DNA of 64,000 bases, taken from NCBI GenBank assembly GCA_947302435.1, contig CAMYVQ010000002.1, positions 1-64,000 on the forward strand. The letters run 5' to 3'. The stretch comes from an uncultured Prevotella sp. (GTDB taxonomy: Bacteria > Bacteroidota > Bacteroidia > Bacteroidales > Bacteroidaceae). Under the pieces are notes generated by a model, which saw nothing but the letters and a program-made list of their open reading frames with translations, ran no database searches and was not told the origin of the DNA. Positions 59,105 to 64,000 of this stretch are shown in pieces (position 1 is the stretch's first letter; each line of letters starts with the position of its first letter). The translations under genes and the position numbers were made by a program.

Positions 59105-60610
59105 TTACTTGTCGTCCTTGCCGATCATGTTGTTCACGGCATCGGTGGCCTGGTCGTTCAGGTTCACGTTGCGTGTGGTCTTGGCCTCGATGGTTCCGGC
59201 ACGCATGATGTCGGCCATATCGACACCTGTTGCCGACTTCAGCACGTCGAAAGCCTGCTTGATGGCCACGGGCACGCCGCCGCTCATCGATGCGACACCG
59301 GCACCGGTGTCCTGTCCGCCGCTGTACACGTGTACGTCCTTGATGCTGGCAATAGGCTTGGCCACATTCTCCACGACCTGCGGCAGCACCTCGATCATCA
59401 TCTGCATCACGGCAGCGTTGTTATACTTCTTGTAGGCTTCGGCCTTCTTGTCCATGGCCAAAGCCTCGGCCTCACCTTTCTTCTGGATGGCGTATGCCTC
59501 AGCCTCACCTTTGGCCTTGATACCGGCAGCCTCCTGCTCCAAACGGTAACGGGTGGCATCCGACTCGGCATTCTGGGCCAGGGCGTGCTGCTCGGCCTCG
59601 TACTTCTGGGCTTCGGCCACGCGCTTGCGCTGCTCCAGGTCGGCGGCAGCATCGCGCTCCACCTTGTACTTGTCGGCATCGGCCTTCTTCTCAATCTCGG
59701 CAGCCAGCTGGTTCTGCTTGATCTCAATCTGCTCGCGCGACAGGATCTGCTCGCGCTTCGTCTTCTCAATCTCGGCCTCCACGGTCTTGATGTTGATGGT
59801 CTTCTGCTGCTCCTGTTGCTGGATGGCGTAGGCGGCATCGGCATCGGCCTGTGCGGTGTCGGCCTGCTGTTTCAGGGCGGCGCGCTTCAAGGCCAGCTCG
59901 TTGTTCTTGATGGCAATGGCCGTATCAGCATCCACGCGGGCATCGTTCGACTCTTTGTCGGCCTTCGATACCTCAATCTTCACGTCGCGCTCAGCCACGG
60001 CGCGGTTGATGGCGGCATCCTTCTTGATCTTCGCTGTGTTGTCGGCACCGAGGTCTTTGATAAGGCCCTCACGGTCGGTGACGTTCTGGATGTTGCACGA
60101 GATGATGTCAATACCCAACTTGGCCATATCGGGCGAAGCCTTCGCCATCACCTGGTCAGAGAAACCATCGCGGTCGGTATTCAGCGAACGAAGGTCGAGC
60201 GTACCGATAATCTCACGCATGTTACCCTGCAGGGAGTCTTGCAGCTGCGCAGCAATCTCGTCGGGTGTCATGTTCAGGAAGTTCTTGGCTGCCAGCCGCG
60301 TACCGTCGCTGTTGGGCGTGACACGAATCTTGGCCACGGCATCCACATCGACATTGATGAAGTCGTTCGTAGGCACGCTCTCCTCCGTCTTGATGTCGAC
60401 GGTAATCTGTCCCAAGTAGACACGGTCCAGACGCTCGAAGAACGGAATACGGAAGCCGCCCGATCCGATGAGCACACGAGGCTCCTTTGAAAGACCCGAA
60501 ATGATGAAGGCAAACGAGGGGGGGGCTTTCACATAGGAGATGAAGAGAAACACGATGAGCACGATGACGCCCACGGTAATCCAAAGGTACATTGGTTCTA
60601 ATTCTGCCAT
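59105..60610 (-). CDS. Flotillin-like SPFH-domain membrane protein
   Basis: Scaffold protein of membrane microdomains. The start MAELEPMYLWITVGV (60610) puts the single N-terminal transmembrane helix at about residues 8-28. The SPFH domain follows (RVLIGSGGFRIPFFERLDRVYLGQITVDIKTEES; MTPDEIAAQLQDSLQGNMREIIGTLDL). A long coiled coil rich in Glu, Ala and Lys runs from about residue 190 to 400 (QQEQQKTINIKTVEAEIEKTKREQIL; GEAEAYAIQKKGEAEALAM). The C-terminal region is the flotillin tail (MQMMIEVLPQVVENVAKPIASI). Length of about 500 is typical. No NfeD partner gene is next to it. It has its own terminator. Confidence 0.94.
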   Translation of the reverse strand: MAELEPMYLWITVGVIVLIVFLFISYVKAPPSFAFIISGLSKEPRVLIGSGGFRIPFFERLDRVYLGQITVDIKTEESVPTNDFINVDVDAVAKIRVTPNSDGTRLAAKNFLNMTPDEIAAQLQDSLQGNMREIIGTLDLRSLNTDRDGFSDQVMAKASPDMAKLGIDIISCNIQNVTDREGLIKDLGADNTAKIKKDAAINRAVAERDVKIEVSKADKESNDARVDADTAIAIKNNELALKRAALKQQADTAQADADAAYAIQQQEQQKTINIKTVEAEIEKTKREQILSREQIEIKQNQLAAEIEKKADADKYKVERDAAADLEQRKRVAEAQKYEAEQHALAQNAESDATRYRLEQEAAGIKAKGEAEAYAIQKKGEAEALAMDKKAEAYKKYNNAAVMQMMIEVLPQVVENVAKPIASIKDVHVYSGGQDTGAGVASMSGGVPVAIKQAFDVLKSATGVDMADIMRAGTIEAKTTRNVNLNDQATDAVNNMIGKDDK

Positions 60611-60749
60611 GGTTGTTAAGTTTATAGGGGTTAAAAAAATAGTAATGTCAATGCTTTCTGTCGTTTCTTGTCTTTTTACGATACAAATGTCGCAAAAATC
60701 CCCCAATTAGACAAGTAATTCATAAAGATTAACAATAAAAACAGGAGTT

Positions 60750-60905
60750 TCAAGTTGATGGTAGGGCACCAGCCAAAGGCCAGTTCAGCTTGTTGTCTTC
60801 GCCAATGAAGAGGATGCTCTTGTCTTCTGCTTCGAAGGATATCGGAGCGTATGTGCCCTCAAACTTAACCTTGTTGGCATCACCGACTGTAGCTTGGATC
60901 ATCGA
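60750..60905 (-). pseudogene. C-terminal relic of a Bacteroidetes secreted protein
   Basis: On the minus strand the frame reads ATVGDANKVKFEGTYAPIS, then FEAEDKSILFIGEDNKLNWPLAGALPST and a stop. The GTYAPI..DKSILFIG..NKLNWP pattern is the end of a repetitive beta domain seen near the C-terminus of many secreted Prevotella and Bacteroides proteins, normally followed by a final FRAYF-like strand that is missing here. No start and no upstream domain remain. Confidence 0.55.
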
Positions 60906-60924
60906 CGGGAAAAGTGGTGATATG

Positions 60925-61006
60925 GAATGAATTTACAAAGTCGTCGACTTTGTGGGACAAACTCGTCGACTTTGTCTCACAAACTCGACGACTTTGTGAA
61001 ACGGTT
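60925..61006. repeat. Triple-palindrome intergenic element, copy 2
   Basis: Three 19-bp units (60935-60953, 60957-60975, 60979-60997) with 3-nt spacers, preceded by GAATG and followed by AACGGTT, just as in copy 1 at 23241-23323. Spacers differ (GGG, CTC here; AAA, GAC there), while each unit stays palindromic through paired changes. Confidence 0.9.
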
Positions 61007-61115
61007 CTTCTTGGCCTGTTTTGCGAGTCGTTGTGAATGGCGTTGCGAACAATGGTTCGGAACGGTCTGATACGGCTTGGCATGGAAGGAAATCTGACGG
61101 ATAATTGCAAATAAA

Positions 61116-61147
61116 TTTGCATTTTTGCTTGCTTATTAGTACCTTTG
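61116..61147 (+). promoter_or_regulatory. Promoter of the exbB operon
   Basis: TTTG at 61116-61119, 20 nt, TACCTTTG at 61140-61147. The start codon at 61214 lies 66 nt downstream. Close to the Bacteroidetes consensus. Confidence 0.75.
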
Positions 61148-61213
61148 CCCGACAATTGCAGGTGGAAGCTGGCATGACGGTTTCCGCCCGTGTATATAAT
61201 AAAAGGTGTAAAT

Positions 61214-62047
61214 ATGAAGAAACTGATATGGGCCTTGGCCATGATGGGGGCGTTGGCCTTTTGCCAGCCCGTCGGGGCGCAGGGCGACTCGGCGGTGGGC
61301 GGCCCTGTAGTGGAAATGGCTGACTCGACCCTCGTGGAGGGGGCTTCCATCGAAGAACTGATTGGCGAGGAGGACATGGCGGCCATTGAGGACATGGCGG
61401 CTGAGGGCAACGGGTTCCACACCCAACTGAAGACGAAGTTCGTGGAAGGCTCGGCAGGCTTCATGTCGCTGGTGGCCCTGACCCTTGTGTTAGGTCTGGC
61501 CCTCTGCATTGAGCGCATCATCTACCTGACCCTTTCGGAAATCAATGCCAAGCGGTTGCTCTCGGACATCGAGAAGAAGGTGGATACCGGTGATGTGGAA
61601 GGCGCGAAGGCCCTCTGTCGCGACACGCGCGGCCCTGTGGCCAGTATCTGCTATCAGGGACTGATGCACATCAATGAGGAGATGGACGTGGTGGAGCGTT
61701 CCATTGTGAGCTACGGTTCGGTGCAGTCGGCCAAGCTGGAGAAAGGCTGTTCGTGGATCACGCTGTTCATTGCCATTGCCCCGTCGTTGGGTTTCTTAGG
61801 CACGGTGATTGGCATGGTGATGGCTTTCGACCAGATTCAGGAGGCCGGCGACATCAGTCCCACCATCGTGGCCGCAGGCATGAAGGTGGCTCTTATCACC
61901 ACCATCTTCGGCATCATCGTGGCCCTCATCCTGCAGGTGTTCTACAACTTTATTCTTTCCAAGATAGAACACCTGACCTCACAGATGGAGGAGTCGGCCG
62001 TCTCACTGCTCGACATTATCATGAAACATAAACTTCAGCGCGCATGA
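61214..62047 (+). CDS. exbB: ExbB/TolQ-family proton channel protein
   Basis: Inner-membrane motor component that energises TonB or Tol. The start MKKLIWALAMMGALAF (61214) gives a signal-like first helix followed by an acidic periplasmic extension (about 20-75), common in Bacteroidetes ExbB. Three membrane segments: SLVALTLVLGLALCIERIIYL, WITLFIAIAPSLGFLGTVIGMVMAF (the conserved MotA/TolQ/ExbB core) and TTIFGIIVALILQVFYNFIL. The stop overlaps the next ATG (ATGA). It probably supplies energy to TonB receptors such as those in this window. Confidence 0.93.
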   Translation: MKKLIWALAMMGALAFCQPVGAQGDSAVGGPVVEMADSTLVEGASIEELIGEEDMAAIEDMAAEGNGFHTQLKTKFVEGSAGFMSLVALTLVLGLALCIERIIYLTLSEINAKRLLSDIEKKVDTGDVEGAKALCRDTRGPVASICYQGLMHINEEMDVVERSIVSYGSVQSAKLEKGCSWITLFIAIAPSLGFLGTVIGMVMAFDQIQEAGDISPTIVAAGMKVALITTIFGIIVALILQVFYNFILSKIEHLTSQMEESAVSLLDIIMKHKLQRA

Positions 62048-62409
62048 GCTTCTATGAGTCACCCCTGTTTGTGGAGCTGCTGCTCGACGGCATCTATCTG
62101 CTGCTGATAGCAGTCGTAGGGCTGACGGCATGGTCGGCTCTGCGCACGGTGCGCCTTAGGAAAGGGCAGGACGGTGAAGAGCGCATACCGGCCCGGGGGA
62201 TAGCCTGGGGCGTGGCCGCCCTGTTGGTGCTGACCCTTTCGGCCACCGCCTTATTAGCCGATACCACCCCGCTGACCATCAACGGAAAAACGTTCTCGGA
62301 TACGTTCTGGCTGCGTGTCAGCGACATGCTGATCAACACCTCCGGCGTGCTGATGCTTGTGGCCATCGTCTGTGCCCTGTTTGGCATGAGACGATGGATT
62401 GTGAAATAA
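62044..62409 (+). CDS. Small membrane protein between exbB and exbD
   Basis: 121 residues with three hydrophobic segments (about 8-30, 52-73 and 97-114) and a basic loop. No family recognised. Its 4-bp overlap with exbB and its position before exbD suggest it is an accessory part of the motor complex, but no direct evidence exists in the sequence. TTPLTINGKTFSDTFW in the second loop is probably periplasmic. Confidence 0.75.
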   Translation: MSFYESPLFVELLLDGIYLLLIAVVGLTAWSALRTVRLRKGQDGEERIPARGIAWGVAALLVLTLSATALLADTTPLTINGKTFSDTFWLRVSDMLINTSGVLMLVAIVCALFGMRRWIVK

Positions 62410-62436
62410 GTCTGTCGTCTAATCCTACTAATCGCC

Positions 62437-63012
62437 ATGTTTTCTCGTCCCAAAAGAAGAGTTCCCAGCCTCAACACCACGGCAACGGCAGACATCTCGT
62501 TCATGCTGCTCATCTTCTTTTTGGTGGCCTCGTCCATGGATTCCGACAAGGGACTGCCTCGCCAGTTGCCTCCGCCTGAGAACGAGCAGGTGGAACAGGA
62601 ACTCAAGGTGAAAGAGCGCAATGTGCTGAGAATAGCCCTGAGCGCCGACGACCAGCTGACATGCAACGAGGAACCCATCACAGCCGAGGCACTGACGAAG
62701 CGCGTGGCCGACTTTGTGGCCAATGTCGCTGACGACCCCTCGCTGCCTGAGAAGAGCACGCGCGAGCTGAACTATTTCGGTCGTTGTCAGGTCAGCGACC
62801 GTCATGTGCTTCTGCTGCAGGTGGACCGGCAGACTAACTACGATGCCTACTTCCAGATGCAGAACGCCATTGCACGGGCCTACAACCAGCTGCGTAACGA
62901 CCTTGCCCTGCGGCAGTTCCACCGTCCCTACGCCAAGTGTACGTCCGAGCAGCGCAATGCCATTGCCTTGGTCTATCCGCAGCGCATCAGTGAGGACGTT
63001 TCAGGGGAATAG
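62437..63012 (+). CDS. exbD: ExbD/TolR-family protein 1
   Basis: One transmembrane helix near the N-terminus (ADISFMLLIFFLVASSM) with the conserved Asp of the proton path in TADIS. The first residues (FSRPKRRVPSLNTTATAD) are the cytoplasmic part. A periplasmic domain of about 150 residues follows, longer than in E. coli ExbD because of a helical insertion (PEKSTRELNYFGRCQVSDRHV). 27 bp after the small membrane protein and followed by a second exbD. Confidence 0.9.
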   Translation: MFSRPKRRVPSLNTTATADISFMLLIFFLVASSMDSDKGLPRQLPPPENEQVEQELKVKERNVLRIALSADDQLTCNEEPITAEALTKRVADFVANVADDPSLPEKSTRELNYFGRCQVSDRHVLLLQVDRQTNYDAYFQMQNAIARAYNQLRNDLALRQFHRPYAKCTSEQRNAIALVYPQRISEDVSGE

Positions 63013-63034
63013 AGCCTAAATATTGGAAGAAACC

Positions 63035-63505
63035 ATGATGCGAAACCGCCGATTCATACATAGGAAAGAGCATAAGGTGCCGGGGCTGAACACTTCGTCG
63101 CTGCCTGACCTGATTTTCACCGTGCTGTTCTTCTTCATGATTGTCACCCACATGCGCGACGTTGACCTGAAGGTGCGCTATCAGGTGCCACAGGGCACTG
63201 AGTTGCAGAAGCTGGGCCATAAGTCGGCTGTCACCTATATCTATATTGGACGGAAGGCACAGTCGGGCAAGGCCGAGGGCGACGAGTTCTTCATCCAGCT
63301 GAACAACGAGCTGGCCACCATCGACGACATCAAGGCGTATATAGAGAAAGAGCGTGCCGGCATGGGCGACGAAGACCGCGCCCACATGACCGTGAGCATC
63401 AAGGCCGACCGCGATGTGCCTATGGGCATCATAGCCGACGTGAAGAAGATGCTCCAGCAATCGTTCGCCCTGAAAATCAATTATTCGGCTACCGAAAAAA
63501 AGTAG
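63035..63505 (+). CDS. exbD: ExbD/TolR-family protein 2
   Basis: Start placed at ATG 63035 (or 63038), behind GGAAGAAACC, and not at the TTG at 63023. N-terminal VPGLNTSSLPDLIFTVLFFFMIV contains the conserved Asp (LPDLIF). The periplasmic domain has LNNELATIDDIKAYIEKER and MTVSIKADRDVPMGIIADVKKML, the ExbD fold. Two different ExbD proteins in one operon are common in Bacteroidetes and may form a heteromeric pair. Confidence 0.9.
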   Translation: MMRNRRFIHRKEHKVPGLNTSSLPDLIFTVLFFFMIVTHMRDVDLKVRYQVPQGTELQKLGHKSAVTYIYIGRKAQSGKAEGDEFFIQLNNELATIDDIKAYIEKERAGMGDEDRAHMTVSIKADRDVPMGIIADVKKMLQQSFALKINYSATEKK

Positions 63506-63530
63506 AATCCTATCATAAAAATACGAGAAT

Positions 63531-64000
63531 ATGGCAAATCAACGACTTGATCATTTGGATAAGCAGATCCTGAGGCTCATTGCCGCAGATGCGCGTATCC
63601 CTTTTCTTGAAGTGGCAAGGGCTTGCAATGTGAGTGGTGCCGCTATCCATCAGCGTATCCAGAAACTCACCAACATGGGCGTGCTGAAAGGCTCGCAGTT
63701 CATCATAGACCCTGAGAAGGTGGGCTATGAGACCTGTGCCTATATCGGACTGAACCTGAAGAATCCCGAATCGTTCGACGAGGTGGTGGAACAGCTGAAG
63801 CTGATTCCTGAAGTGGTGGAGTGCCATTATACCACGGGCGACTACGACCTTTTCATCAAAATCTATACCCTCAATAACCATCACCTGCTCAACATCATCC
63901 ACGACAAGCTGCAACCGTTGGGACTGGCCCGTTCGGAGACCATCATCTCCTTCCATTCGGCCATCGACCGGCAGTTGCCCATCTGCGATCTGGCTCTCGG
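63531..64000 (+). CDS. Lrp/AsnC-family transcriptional regulator (runs off the window)
   Basis: Not in the ORF track because the window ends before the stop. It begins MANQRLDHLDKQILRLIAADARIPFLEVARACNVSGAAIHQRIQKL, the winged helix-turn-helix of Lrp/AsnC. After a hinge, the RAM ligand-binding domain follows (TCAYIGLNLKNPESFDEVVEQL; VVECHYTTGDYDLFIKIYTLNNHHLLNII). About 157 residues are visible, close to the normal full length (about 155-165), so only the end is missing. It is 25 bp after exbD and may be a separate unit. Regulatory targets are unknown. Confidence 0.92.
   Translation, partial: MANQRLDHLDKQILRLIAADARIPFLEVARACNVSGAAIHQRIQKLTNMGVLKGSQFIIDPEKVGYETCAYIGLNLKNPESFDEVVEQLKLIPEVVECHYTTGDYDLFIKIYTLNNHHLLNIIHDKLQPLGLARSETIISFHSAIDRQLPICDLAL

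Larger units (their letters stand above)
60611..61213. other. Gene-poor gap between flotillin and exbB
   Basis: Holds, in order, AT-rich flotillin leader, a minus-strand gene-end relic (60750-60905), copy 2 of the triple-palindrome element (60925-61006) and the exbB promoter (61116-61147). The track ORFs here (such as 60880..61521 minus) are created by the repeats and run antisense to exbB. Confidence 0.7.

Noticed and set aside
60880-61521. 213-residue minus-strand ORF in the track
   Set aside because: It is antisense to exbB and passes through the triple-palindrome repeat; composition is not protein-like.
1-64000. tRNA, rRNA, insertion-sequence transposase or prophage genes
   Set aside because: Looked for in the gaps and ORFs, and none was recognised.

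Overview
The window looks like chromosome of a Bacteroidales bacterium, most likely Prevotellaceae. It has SusC/SusD pairs, many TonB-dependent receptors, Bacteroidetes -7 boxes (TAnnTTTG) with TTTG about 20 nt upstream, a Fib_succ_major-type protein, an EF-G2-like factor and moderately GC-rich genes. This assignment is inferred from gene content and promoter style; no marker gene was compared.

Region 1 (1-10.86 kb) is a polysaccharide utilisation locus, probably for a fructan. A membrane-anchored sugar sensor/AraC regulator (9287-10843) is followed by SusC, SusD, a DUF4960-type surface lipoprotein and a GH32-like lipoprotein, with a secreted beta-sandwich protein beyond. A palindromic motif (ATCGTTCA...TGAACGAT) lies just upstream of the susC -7 box, again upstream of the last gene, and as a half copy at the window edge, so it is a good candidate operator.

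Region 2 (10.9-34.1 kb) is a nearly complete anaerobic cobalamin pathway. It holds the fusions CbiH-CbiC, CbiE-CbiT, CbiG-CbiF and CbiJ-CbiD, then BtuC/BtuF-like transport proteins, CobS, CobU, CobT, CbiB, CobD, CbiP, a PduO-type adenosyltransferase and a CbiA split into two overlapping ORFs. A cobalamin riboswitch then leads an operon of a TonB receptor, a lipoprotein form of the cobaltochelatase CbiK, and a second TonB receptor. CbiL and the BtuD ATPase are not in the window. The coding sequences here are full of in-frame GC-rich palindromes and 7-bp tandem repeats.

Region 3 (34.2-55.1 kb) is mostly core: phosphoglucomutase, two TPR proteins, gyrA, a four-gene operon (oxidoreductase, DUF4421, DUF1460, YkvA), two tandem acyl-CoA ligases, UDP-glucuronate decarboxylase, HemW, an EF-G2-like factor with a Ser in place of the catalytic His, and another TonB receptor.

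Region 4 (55.1-61.2 kb) is accessory and scarred: an AT-rich 918-residue zinc-ribbon protein I do not recognise, a 5'-truncated NYN-domain gene, a flotillin gene, a gene-end relic, and a second copy of a triple-palindrome element also found at 23.2 kb. Region 5 (61.2-64 kb) is an ExbB-membrane protein-ExbD-ExbD operon followed by an Lrp/AsnC regulator cut by the window end.
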